A DNA stretch of 64,000 nucleotides, taken from Bacteroidota bacterium. Its GTDB lineage: Bacteria; Bacteroidota; Bacteroidia; Chitinophagales; Chitinophagaceae. Positions 56,327 to 64,000 of this stretch are shown here, piece after piece. The notes below the pieces were generated by a model, which saw only the letters and a program-made list of their open reading frames with translations, ran no database searches and was not told the DNA's origin. The translations under genes and the position numbers were made by a program. Every line of letters starts with the position of its first letter. The first letter of the stretch is position 1. The stretch lies in NCBI GenBank assembly GCA_018266455.1, contig JAFEAJ010000010.1:1-64000 (forward strand), given 5' to 3'.

Positions 56327-56361
56327 AAAGCCCATCGCGAATTTTTTTGTGATGGGCTTTT
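56327..56361 (+). terminator. Intrinsic terminator of the sigma factor transcript
   Basis: AAAGCCCATC pairs with GATGGGCTTT (10 bp, extended by near-matches) and ends in TTTT. Confidence 0.85.
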
Positions 56362-56573
56362 AATTGCCTGATATCTCAATTGGTTTTCTGTTATTGATCT
56401 CGTCGATCGTTCCAATAATCATTTTTGGGCAGAATCTTATTGAAATAAAATTTTTGTCGCATTTCAAAAGTATCAGGCGGATTCATAAAAAATTTTAGAT
56501 TCGGCCTTGTGTCCCTTTCGATGTGTTTTTTCAAAAGACAGGCATTGGGTTTAATTGGAAAGGATTTCGTATT
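56362..56573. other. Intergenic stretch
   Basis: About 210 bases without a recognised gene. A TATTTTGG near 56570 could be a poor promoter for the next gene. Confidence 0.4.
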
Positions 56574-56598
56574 TTGGATTTAATAAAACAGTTTTTCT

Positions 56599-57243
56599 AT
56601 TAAAGCTTTTCTTATCATACTTGCTGCAATTGCCGTTTTCGGCTCACTTGTCTTAGTTAAAACCTATCTTGATAAAAACCAAAAAAGAACCGTAACAGTT
56701 GCACTGAACGGGAAAAATGCAGACACCTCGGTATTGAAGTCAAAAATCAAATCCGATTCCCTGTACAATGTGGAACAGGTTGCATTCAGGGACAGTGGGG
56801 TGCTGATTGCAGTCAGCAACCCAGACAAGTCGGGCATGGAAACCTATTTCGAAAAAAAATACAAACTGAACAATTACGATAACATTAATATGGTGTACAT
56901 ATTTCAGTATGATCCGAATAAGTCTTTACAAAGCGCATCACTGGAAGACGCCATTATGGCAAGGGGCAAAAAAATGGGCCGTTTCCAGGAACAATGGACG
57001 GCAAGGTTCATTGATACCACTGACGGCTCATGCAAGCCGTTGAAAAGATATATTCAGTTATCTTTAAAAAATCCAATGAGCTTTAAAAATGAAATCACCA
57101 CCTACCAGCCTGAAAGCATTTATAAAATGCGCGTGCTATGCAAATACCTCTATACGGATAGCTCCGGGTCAAGAAAACTTGGCAATATCAGCGCATTAAT
57201 TGATACGGCCGGCCAAATACATTCCACTGAAAAAATGCAATAG
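56599..57243 (+). CDS. Single-pass membrane-anchored protein of unknown function, start unclear
   Basis: The frame is open from 56587 to 57243. It encodes a clear N-terminal membrane helix (AFLIILAAIAVFGSLVLV) and a polar exported or periplasmic domain of about 180 residues. No ATG, GTG or TTG precedes the helix. An ATT at 56599 could serve, giving 214 residues. Alternatively a TTG at 56574 in another frame (LDLIKQFFY) would join naturally if one T near 56601 were removed, which suggests a frameshift. The shorter version from a TTG at 56734 would lose the membrane helix. No domain recognised. Confidence 0.55.
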   Translation: MKAFLIILAAIAVFGSLVLVKTYLDKNQKRTVTVALNGKNADTSVLKSKIKSDSLYNVEQVAFRDSGVLIAVSNPDKSGMETYFEKKYKLNNYDNINMVYIFQYDPNKSLQSASLEDAIMARGKKMGRFQEQWTARFIDTTDGSCKPLKRYIQLSLKNPMSFKNEITTYQPESIYKMRVLCKYLYTDSSGSRKLGNISALIDTAGQIHSTEKMQ

Positions 57244-57246
57244 CTT

Positions 57247-57828
57247 TTACCATTTCCAAATCATGCCCACACTATTCCCGGAAAATTGAAGGCTACTTAA
57301 TATTTTGTATAATTTTTTGCCATGATGGGCATGTATGAGTGACATTGACGCATCAAATAGCAATAACCCTGCGCCTTGCAAGATCAGGCTCTTGCCGTAA
57401 CCGGTATACAAATCATGCCTTGAGTCATTATTGCCTTTCTGGATACAATAGGCCCCTGCAGTAATATACACCAGGTCAAGGCCCGCATTAAAAAGATATA
57501 TTTTCTCGATAGTAGATTGCTGCTTTACCGTTTCGGCCGGCGAAAGGCCTGAAGCACTTCGCTTCATGCCGAAATAAGAAGGTGCCGCAATTAAAAAATT
57601 TGTTGCCCCCCAAATCAGGTTCATTTGGTGAAAATACTTTGCTTCGCCATTAGTTGTTGCTATGCCAATCGTGCCTTCAACAACATTAACTGCGCCCCAG
57701 GATCCCAATACCAGCATCGCATGTTTTGTGGCGTTTAAGCGCTCGATGTTGAACTCGTCAAACTCATTCTGGCAAAATGCTGAATAAAAAAAGCATAAAG
57801 CAACTGATAGAAATACAAAAGATTTCAT
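57247..57828 (-). CDS. Exported or membrane protein of unknown function (DUF6992-like)
   Basis: A 193-residue protein with a signal peptide (MKSFVFLSVALCFFYSAFCQ). It has three to four further hydrophobic segments (around MLVLGSWGAVNVVEGTIGI, MNLIWGATNFLIAAPSYFG, YLFNAGLDLVYITAGAYC, LILQGAGLLLFDASMSLIH), so it is a small integral membrane protein. The pattern of NATKHAMLVLGSWGAVN reminds me of the Bacteroidota DUF6992 family, from memory only. It converges with the previous gene with three bases between the two stop codons. Confidence 0.65.
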   Translation of the reverse strand: MKSFVFLSVALCFFYSAFCQNEFDEFNIERLNATKHAMLVLGSWGAVNVVEGTIGIATTNGEAKYFHQMNLIWGATNFLIAAPSYFGMKRSASGLSPAETVKQQSTIEKIYLFNAGLDLVYITAGAYCIQKGNNDSRHDLYTGYGKSLILQGAGLLLFDASMSLIHAHHGKKLYKILSSLQFSGNSVGMIWKW

Positions 57829-57953
57829 ACCTCAAATTACGGAACAATTTTTTGCACTGGGAATTTATTAAAATAGAAAGCCCTGTTCTCAATCCTCGTT
57901 GTTGCTTATCTTTATTTATTCAATCTATTTCACATTACCAAAACCATGCACAC

Positions 57954-60344
57954 ATGAAAAATTATTTATTCGTTTTGTTCCTTATCATATCAGGCCAAAT
58001 AGCATTTTCACAATCCAGCCCCGATCCGCTTACAGTACAAAAGATCATGCGCGACCCGAAATGGATGGGCACATCGCCATCAGCACCTTATTGGAGCAGT
58101 GATTCAAAATACCTGTTCTTTGGCTGGAACCCTGAAAAGAACATCAGTGATTCTGCTTATTATATTTCTAAAGACAACTATACGCCACAAAAAGCAAGCT
58201 TCGGTTTTCAGCACGCTGTCATCAGGGCATGGAATGCTTCATACAACAACTCAAGAACCGCATATACTTTCAGTAAGGACGGGGATATTTTCGTTACGGA
58301 CATTAAATCAGGCAAACAAAAAAGAGTGACGCAGACAAACGAGGAAGAAAGCGACCCTGTTTTTTCGTTTGATGATACAAAAATTGTTTATTCAAGAAAC
58401 CAGAACTTATATGCCTGGGATATTGCAACCGGGCTTGTCGTTCAATTAACTGATTTCAGAAGAGGGCATCAACCAAAAACTGAAAATAGAGACACCCTGA
58501 ATAAAGAAGAAAAATGGCTGACAAATGAAGCACTTGAAAATTCAGAAGTGCTGCAGAGCAGAAAAGAAAAAAGAGATATGGCAGACTCGTTCAATAAAAC
58601 GCACAAAGAGCCTGAGCCAATAAAACCTATATATATAGGCGATGAAAGATTGAACAATGTAACAATCAGCCCGGATGGAAAATACATTACCTACAGGCTT
58701 ATGAAATTTCCTAAGGATGCAAAGCATACTATTGTTCCGGATTATGTTACTGAAAGCGGCTATACAGAAGATATTCCAGGGAGAACAAAAGTGGGCTCCC
58801 CGCAATTGACCACTGAATGCTATGTATTTGATACCGGAAAAGATTCTTCCTTTAAAATAAATACTGACCAAATCCCTGGCATTACTGATGTCCCAGGCTA
58901 TTTGAAATATTACCCTTCCAACGACAGCACTAAAAAGAAGAGCCCAATGCGCGAAGTTACCATCAACGGGCCAATTTGGAGCCCGAAAGGGGCCTATGCT
59001 GTTGTGGACATTCATGCGCATGATAACAAAGACCGGTGGCTAATGCTTCTTGATGCAGCAACAGGGAAACTGAAATTATTAGACCGCCAGCACGATGAAG
59101 CCTGGATCGGTGGCCCTGGCATTGGATACCTTTTCGGAGGCGGTACAGGTATTTCAGGATGGATCAATGAAAATACTTTTTGGTACCAGAGCGAAGAAGC
59201 TACAGGCTATTCGCATTTGTACAAAACAGATGTGGTTACAGGAGAGAAAACAGCACTTACAAGCGGGAAATATGAAGTGCAGCAGGCCCAGCTTTCGGCA
59301 GACAAAAAATATTTTTACATCATCACCAACGAAGTGCACCCCGGTGAGCAACAGTTTTACAAGCTTCCCGTTAATGGTGGGAAAGCAGAGCGGATCACTA
59401 CCATGACCGGCGGAAATGAAGTGTCCATCTCGCCAGATGAAAAACAAATCGCCATCTTATATTCCTACACTAACAAACCAACGGAGCTTTATGTGCAGGA
59501 AAACAAGCCTGGCGGAAAGCTCACACAGATCACACACCTTGCCATGAGCGACGAATTCAAATCATATAAATGGCAGGACCCTGAAGTAATTGCCTTCACT
59601 GCAAGAGATGGAGCCCAGGTATATGCAAGGCTGTATCGGCCTTCCGTTGAAAGCCCTGCAAAACCGGGCGTGCTTTTCGTTCATGGTGCGGGCTACCTGC
59701 AGGATGCGCACAAATGGTGGAGCTATTATTTCCGCGAGTTCATGTTCAACAATATGCTTGCTGATAATGGATATACGGTGATGGATGTTGATTACCGGGG
59801 AAGCGCAGGTTACGGCCGCGACTGGCGCACCGGCATATACAGGCACATGGGCGGCAAAGACCTCGATGACGAAGTGGATGCTGCAAAATATATGGCTGCA
59901 AAACTTGGAGTAAATCCTAAACATATCGGCATGTACGGAGGATCATACGGTGGGTTTATGACATTAATGGCGCTGTTCACTGCGCCTGATGTGTTTGCCG
60001 CCGGTGCAGCCATCCGCAGCGTTACTGATTGGTCGCATTATAACCATGGCTACACTTCTGATATTTTGAATGAGCCTTTTACTGATAGCATGGCTTATAA
60101 ACAAAGCTCGCCGATCTATTTTGCCAATGGGCTCAAGGGGCATTTGTTGATGTTGCACGGCATGGTTGACCAGAACGTTCATTTCCAGGATATCGTCAGG
60201 CTGACCCAACGTTTAATTGAGTTAGGAAAAGATAATTGGGAGCTGGCTGTGTACCCAATGGAAGACCACGGTTTTGTAGAACCCAGCAGTTGGACAGACG
60301 AATATAAACGCATCTTCAAATTATTTGAAACGACATTGAAATAA
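57954..60344 (+). CDS. Secreted S9-family serine peptidase (dipeptidyl peptidase IV-like)
   Basis: A 796-residue protein with a signal peptide (MKNYLFVLFLIISGQIAFSQ). A WD/beta-propeller region follows (TVQKIMRDPKWMGTSPSAP; SDSKYLFFGWNPEKN; repeats of the TFSKDGDIFVTD type). The C-terminal alpha/beta hydrolase carries the catalytic Ser664 in GGSYGG, Asp739 (MVDQNV) and His772 (DHGF). These enzymes trim N-terminal dipeptides or oligopeptides in the periplasm. The ATG at 57954 is chosen because it begins the signal peptide; the open frame to 57777 overlaps the opposite gene. Substrate preference (X-Pro or X-Ala) cannot be fixed. Confidence 0.93.
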   Translation: MKNYLFVLFLIISGQIAFSQSSPDPLTVQKIMRDPKWMGTSPSAPYWSSDSKYLFFGWNPEKNISDSAYYISKDNYTPQKASFGFQHAVIRAWNASYNNSRTAYTFSKDGDIFVTDIKSGKQKRVTQTNEEESDPVFSFDDTKIVYSRNQNLYAWDIATGLVVQLTDFRRGHQPKTENRDTLNKEEKWLTNEALENSEVLQSRKEKRDMADSFNKTHKEPEPIKPIYIGDERLNNVTISPDGKYITYRLMKFPKDAKHTIVPDYVTESGYTEDIPGRTKVGSPQLTTECYVFDTGKDSSFKINTDQIPGITDVPGYLKYYPSNDSTKKKSPMREVTINGPIWSPKGAYAVVDIHAHDNKDRWLMLLDAATGKLKLLDRQHDEAWIGGPGIGYLFGGGTGISGWINENTFWYQSEEATGYSHLYKTDVVTGEKTALTSGKYEVQQAQLSADKKYFYIITNEVHPGEQQFYKLPVNGGKAERITTMTGGNEVSISPDEKQIAILYSYTNKPTELYVQENKPGGKLTQITHLAMSDEFKSYKWQDPEVIAFTARDGAQVYARLYRPSVESPAKPGVLFVHGAGYLQDAHKWWSYYFREFMFNNMLADNGYTVMDVDYRGSAGYGRDWRTGIYRHMGGKDLDDEVDAAKYMAAKLGVNPKHIGMYGGSYGGFMTLMALFTAPDVFAAGAAIRSVTDWSHYNHGYTSDILNEPFTDSMAYKQSSPIYFANGLKGHLLMLHGMVDQNVHFQDIVRLTQRLIELGKDNWELAVYPMEDHGFVEPSSWTDEYKRIFKLFETTLK

Positions 60345-60700
60345 CGTAAGCTCTTTTTTTAAAAACAATAATTAGCAAATACGGATGCATCTGACGGATT
60401 AACCAGCAATTATTTTTTTTAAAATCCGTACAAAGCCTCCTGAAGCTTTTAATAACCTTTTTCAAAAAGCTTTATAGAAAAACAAAAAAGATAAATAACC
60501 AAATCTTGGAAATTGCTTCAGTAGTTGTTGACAATTGTGATTGTGATCATGTAATGAGCCATCATTAGCAACCGGTATTTTTTAAAAGCTTATTAACGAT
60601 TGTTAAACACTTGCAATTGCTGCAAAACAGGTATGATTTCATTTTATTAATGGTTAACTTTAATGTGCATTTAATTTTTGCCTTCGTAAAAAAGAATGCC
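60345..60700. other. Intergenic stretch between the S9 peptidase and the Gly/Tyr-rich protein
   Basis: About 355 AT-rich bases. No gene, strong terminator or repeat recognised. A TTTGCCTTCG-like box near 60676-60685 might belong to a promoter for the next gene. Confidence 0.4.
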
Positions 60701-61375
60701 ATGAAAAAAGTTGGTGTTGTTATGATGTGCCTTTTGCTTTTTGTGGCGGTGGGCCTTGCGCAACGCGGAAGAAGTGGTGGGGGGATTAGCCGTGGCGGAG
60801 GAACTTCATTTAGGGGCGGAAGCTTTAGCAGGGGCAGCTCATTCAGGAGTGGAAGTTTTTCAAGAAACAGCATTGGTGTTTTAAGCAGCGGCCGGGCTGC
60901 CTATCGCGGCGGTTACTCGGGTTATCATGGCAACTATAGAGGATACCGCGGCGCCTACGGTTACCGGGGAGGGCATGCATATAACTGGGGATATTATAGT
61001 GGCAGGCCTTATTATTATAGCGGCTATTACAATTATTGGGGATGGCCTTATTTCGACCTCGGGTATTATCCTTATTATTATGACTATCCCTATTATTCGT
61101 ACTATGGGTATCCTTATTACAGCGGCTATAGTTATCCATATTATGACGTTTCTCCGGCACAGGACAATGCAGTGGCTGACGAAAGTTTGCCTCCGCTCGA
61201 CGATTCCTATAATGATACAAATGGCGCCAGCGATAATAATGACACGATCTACGCCAGGAAACCATCACAGGGTACGGTTACAGATACCCGGGGAAGGATT
61301 TGGGTTACGCCCCACTGGAAGCTCACCGATGAAGGCTGGTTATGGATAGAAGGTTATTGGAAAAAAACACAGTAA
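60701..61375 (+). CDS. Exported Gly/Arg/Tyr-rich low-complexity protein
   Basis: A 224-residue protein. A signal peptide (MKKVGVVMMCLLLFVAVGLAQ) precedes an Arg/Gly/Ser-rich stretch (RGRSGGGISRGGGTSFRGGS). A Tyr/Gly/Pro-rich stretch of about 70 residues follows (YYNYWGWPYFDLGYYPYYYD), then an Asp/Asn linker and the C-terminal motif RGRIWVTPHWKLTDEGWLWIEGYWKK. The end recalls the YXWXPGHW-type repeats of envelope proteins. It is probably a structural or surface component. The start MKKVGVV (60701) is preferred over the open frame to 60611. Ends at a terminator. Confidence 0.75.
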   Translation: MKKVGVVMMCLLLFVAVGLAQRGRSGGGISRGGGTSFRGGSFSRGSSFRSGSFSRNSIGVLSSGRAAYRGGYSGYHGNYRGYRGAYGYRGGHAYNWGYYSGRPYYYSGYYNYWGWPYFDLGYYPYYYDYPYYSYYGYPYYSGYSYPYYDVSPAQDNAVADESLPPLDDSYNDTNGASDNNDTIYARKPSQGTVTDTRGRIWVTPHWKLTDEGWLWIEGYWKKTQ

Positions 61376-61402
61376 AAGGTCAGGCGGTTAATAGTTACAA
61401 AC

Positions 61403-61439
61403 AAAGCGCCTCTTAAACCAGGGCGCTTTTGTTTTTTTT
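61403..61439 (+). terminator. Intrinsic terminator after the Gly/Tyr-rich gene
   Basis: AAAGCGCC pairs with GGCGCTTT around an 11-base loop, then TTTTG and T7. Confidence 0.85.
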
Positions 61440-61717
61440 AAAATTTCTTATATAATAACAAGCGCTTGCACATTGGTAGGTATGATTGCTCATCTTCTGC
61501 CCAGGCTACAATATTTTTCGGCTACTTACAATTCAGGTAGGCATCGCTGTTAGTACCAGGCCCATGTACTTCTCCTTTTCTCGATGCCCGCCGAGCAGTC
61601 GCCCAATAGAAAATTAACAGAAGAACGGATTGTCGCAACGATATCTCATCATGATTCAAATGTCCCTCTTAACAAAATGTAAGTACTTTTATGCTGTTAA
61701 CAAATCATAGCAAAGCC
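61440..61717. other. Intergenic stretch before glmS
   Basis: About 280 bases. No open frame. I looked for a glmS ribozyme-like core before glmS and did not recognise one. Confidence 0.45.
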
Positions 61718-61725
61718 TACCTTTG
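61718..61725 (+). promoter_or_regulatory. Promoter -7 box of glmS
   Basis: TACCTTTG, an exact TAnnTTTG, 47 bases before the ATG. A TTA at 61697-61699 stands in the -33 place with an 18-base spacer. Confidence 0.6.
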
Positions 61726-61772
61726 CAAAAACCATTTTTGATTGCCAGTTCTCATTTTCTAAAAGATATATT

Positions 61773-63608
61773 ATGTGCGGAATTGTTGCCTATATCGGGC
61801 CCAGGGAAGCCTATCCTATTATCCTGAAAGGACTAAAGCGCCTGGAATACCGTGGCTATGACAGTTCTGGCGTAGCGCTGCTTAACCATGGGTTGCATGT
61901 GTATAAGAAAAAAGGCAAAGTGGCTGACCTTGAAGAAAGCCTTGTTGGGAAAAACTTGCATGCCCATGCCGGCATTGGCCATACCCGTTGGGCAACACAC
62001 GGGGAGCCGAGCGACCGCAATGCGCACCCGCACCAGTCTGCCAACGGAAAATTAGCGATGATACATAATGGCATTATAGAGAATTATGCACAACTGAAAA
62101 ATGAGCTGCAGAAAAAAGGATATGTTTTTAAAAGCGACACCGATACCGAAGTGCTGCTGAATTTTATTGAAGACATCCAAAAAAATAACTATTGCGGATT
62201 GGAGGAAGCTGTGCGGATTGCCCTGAGAAGGGTGGTCGGTGCTTATGTAATCGTTTTGCTTGACCAGGATAACCCAGATACCATCATTGCTGCACGAAAA
62301 GGAAGCCCCCTGGTGATCGGCGTTGGCAAAGGGGAACATTTTCTGGCTTCAGATGCGTCGCCCATTATCGAATATACTAAAGAAGCAGTGTATGTGAACG
62401 ATTATGAGCTGGCCATTTTAAGGCCCGATGAGCTTATCCTGAAAAACCTGGGTAATGAAAAGCTCACTCCTTTTATTCAAAAGTTAGACCTTGAGCTTGC
62501 TGCAATTGAGAAAGAGGGCTACGATCATTTTATGCTTAAAGAAATTTTTGAGCAGCCCGACACGATTTTCGATTGCCTGCGCGGAAGGCTTGATGTGGGC
62601 AACGCTACCATCACTATGGCAGGCGTGCAGAATAATATTGAGCATTTAAAAAATGCAAACCGCATTATTATGGTGGCCTGCGGCACAAGCTGGCATGCTG
62701 GGCTGATTGCAGAATATATTTTTGAAGAGCTGTGCAGGATACCTGTAGAAGTGGAATATGCATCAGAGTTCAGGTACCGCAACCCGGTTATCCATAAAGG
62801 CGATGTGATCATTGCGATTTCACAAAGCGGAGAAACGGCAGACACGATTGTAGCGATTGAAAAAGCAAAAGAGCAGGGGGCATTTATTTTTGGGGTGGTG
62901 AACGTGGTGGGCTCATCTATTTCGCGCATTGCAGATGCAGGCGCGTATACCCATGCAGGGCCAGAAATTGGTGTGGCGAGCACTAAAGCATTCACCGCCC
63001 AATTGGTAGTGCTTGCCCTGATTGCTTTAAAAATTGCAAAAGAAAAAAATGCCATCAACGATGACAGGTATGTTCACCTGCTGAATGAGCTGCACAATGT
63101 CCCCGAAAAGGCAAAGGCAATTTTGCCCATGAATGAACATATTAAAAAACTTGCGGAGAAATACAAACATGCAAAAGACGCCTTGTACCTCGGCCGTGGC
63201 TATAATTTTCCGGTTGCGCTGGAAGGCGCGTTAAAGCTGAAAGAAATTTCTTATATACATGCAGAAGGATATGCCGCAGCGGAAATGAAACATGGCCCCA
63301 TTGCGCTGGTAGATGAAGCTCTGCCGGTTGTTTTTGTGGCCACAAAAGATTCTTGCCATGAAAAAATCGTGAGCAATATCCAGGAAATAAAGGCAAGGAA
63401 AGGAAAAGTCATCGCTGTCGTCAGCGAAGGCGACGATGTGATCCCGAAAATGAGCGACGATATTATAACTGTTCCTGAAGCGGATGAACTGGTCGCCCCT
63501 ATGCTCAGCGTGATCCCTTTGCAATTGTTTGCCTACCACATCGGCGTAGCTAAAGGTTTAGATGTAGATAAGCCGAGGAACCTGGCAAAAAGTGTTACTG
63601 TAGAGTAG
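61773..63608 (+). CDS. glmS: Glutamine-fructose-6-phosphate aminotransferase (isomerizing)
   Basis: A 611-residue enzyme. The N-terminal class II glutaminase domain begins MCGIVAYIG, with Cys2 as nucleophile once Met is removed, and carries HTRWATHGEPSDRNAHPH. Two SIS sugar-isomerase domains follow (VACGTSWHAGLIAEYIFEEL, ISQSGETADTIVAI and GRGYNFPVALEGALKLKEISYIHAEGY in pieces). It ends DKPRNLAKSVTVE. It makes glucosamine-6-phosphate, the first committed step to peptidoglycan and lipopolysaccharide. Normal length. Confidence 0.97.
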   Translation: MCGIVAYIGPREAYPIILKGLKRLEYRGYDSSGVALLNHGLHVYKKKGKVADLEESLVGKNLHAHAGIGHTRWATHGEPSDRNAHPHQSANGKLAMIHNGIIENYAQLKNELQKKGYVFKSDTDTEVLLNFIEDIQKNNYCGLEEAVRIALRRVVGAYVIVLLDQDNPDTIIAARKGSPLVIGVGKGEHFLASDASPIIEYTKEAVYVNDYELAILRPDELILKNLGNEKLTPFIQKLDLELAAIEKEGYDHFMLKEIFEQPDTIFDCLRGRLDVGNATITMAGVQNNIEHLKNANRIIMVACGTSWHAGLIAEYIFEELCRIPVEVEYASEFRYRNPVIHKGDVIIAISQSGETADTIVAIEKAKEQGAFIFGVVNVVGSSISRIADAGAYTHAGPEIGVASTKAFTAQLVVLALIALKIAKEKNAINDDRYVHLLNELHNVPEKAKAILPMNEHIKKLAEKYKHAKDALYLGRGYNFPVALEGALKLKEISYIHAEGYAAAEMKHGPIALVDEALPVVFVATKDSCHEKIVSNIQEIKARKGKVIAVVSEGDDVIPKMSDDIITVPEADELVAPMLSVIPLQLFAYHIGVAKGLDVDKPRNLAKSVTVE

Positions 63609-63720
63609 GCATGAACTATGGTTAGTAGTTGGCAGTAACCTATGATTGCGGCCTGTTTACATCCTGCCATCATAAAAGCCCACCAACATTGACAACAAGC
63701 CGCAACCTTCACAAACGGCA
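63609..63720. other. Gap between convergent glmS and lspA
   Basis: About 110 bases with no gene or convincing terminator. Confidence 0.4.
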
Positions 63721-64000
63721 TCAGCCTTCTTTAACCACCGACCGCCTAAATGCGGATTGTAGCAAAATAACCATTGCGCCTGTGGTAATGGAAAGATCAG
63801 CCATGTTAAAGACACCGGTATGAAAAATACCGAAATGAAGATATAAGAAGTCGGTTACTGAACCGTAAGCGATCCTGTCAATGATATTGCCAATTCCTCC
63901 GCCAATAATACAGCAGATCGCAACAAACGAAACGGCATTGATATTTTTTTTCCTATATACATACACCAAGGCTAAAGCCAGTGCGATCACCGGCAGCACG
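63721..64000 (-). CDS. lspA: Lipoprotein signal peptidase (signal peptidase II), C-terminal part
   Basis: About 93 residues of an open frame that enters from the right edge. They include two or three membrane helices and both catalytic motifs: GNIIDR (first Asp) and FNMADL (second Asp). It cleaves lipoprotein signal peptides in the inner membrane. The N-terminal part lies outside the window; the first apparent start is only the edge. It ends convergent with glmS. Confidence 0.93.
   Translation of the reverse strand, partial: VLPVIALALALVYVYRKKNINAVSFVAICCIIGGGIGNIIDRIAYGSVTDFLYLHFGIFHTGVFNMADLSITTGAMVILLQSAFRRSVVKEG

Noticed and set aside
61440-61772. glmS ribozyme before glmS
   Set aside because: No ribozyme core recognised and the -7 promoter box is only 47 bases before the start codon, leaving too little leader.

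Overview
The window reads as a chromosomal segment of a Bacteroidota bacterium, most likely Chitinophagaceae or a close relative. Supporting signs are: promoters with a TTG / TAnnTTTG pattern, few Shine-Dalgarno sites, a TonB-dependent receptor paired with a DUF4249 lipoprotein, DUF-rich exported proteins, a Bacteroidota-type PEP carboxylase, and the order xer - hpf - four tRNAs - tuf - tRNA-Trp - secE - nusG. The family placement is inference from gene content. No prophage, plasmid backbone, insertion sequence or CRISPR array was seen.

Layout. 1-2.1 kb (minus): a two-subunit molybdenum hydroxylase of the isoquinoline 1-oxidoreductase type, the large subunit running off the left edge. 2.4-4.6 kb (plus): a Rieske oxygenase and an exported lipoprotein. 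4.9-9.6 kb (plus): Xer recombinase, hibernation factor, tRNA-Thr/Tyr/Gly/Thr, EF-Tu, tRNA-Trp, SecE, NusG. 9.7-13.6 kb (minus): a lysine-rich histone-like protein and a TonB receptor/DUF4249 pair, lying inside what is normally one ribosomal/RNA polymerase cluster. 13.9-20.2 kb (plus): rplK, rplA, rplJ, rplL, rpoB. rpoB ends at a strong terminator and rpoC does not follow. 20.4-25.7 kb (minus): thrA-thrB-thrC preceded by a Thr/Ile-rich leader peptide. 25.9-28.5 kb (plus): PEP carboxylase, divergent from thr. 28.5-36.1 kb (minus): glutamate synthase gltB-gltD and an outer-membrane porin. 36.4-50.5 kb (minus): all branched-chain amino acid genes, as leuA-leuC-(PEBP)-leuD-leuB and then ilvE-ilvD-(ORF6N pseudogene)-ilvB-(S23 element)-ilvN-ilvC-ilvA. 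The ilv part has its own promoter, an Ile/Val leader peptide and an intrinsic terminator. 50.6-64 kb: a Bacteroidota protein of unknown function, uvrA, an ECF sigma factor, small unknown membrane proteins, a secreted S9 peptidase, a Gly/Tyr-rich exported protein, glmS and a partial lspA.

How the genes work together. The middle of the window makes the aspartate and branched-chain amino acids. PEP carboxylase supplies oxaloacetate, glutamate synthase supplies amino groups, thrABC makes threonine, ilvA turns threonine into 2-oxobutanoate, and ilvBNCDE plus leuABCD make Ile, Val and Leu. Two leader peptides rich in exactly the end-product codons (Thr/Ile for thr, Ile/Val for ilv) indicate ribosome-mediated transcription attenuation. 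For ilv I can see a competing antiterminator pairing.

The least expected structures are: a four-helix S23-family gene between ilvB and ilvN framed exactly by 30-nt inverted repeats, rpoB without rpoC, the minus-strand insertion between nusG and rplK, and the foreign-looking genes threaded into the ilv and leu operons.
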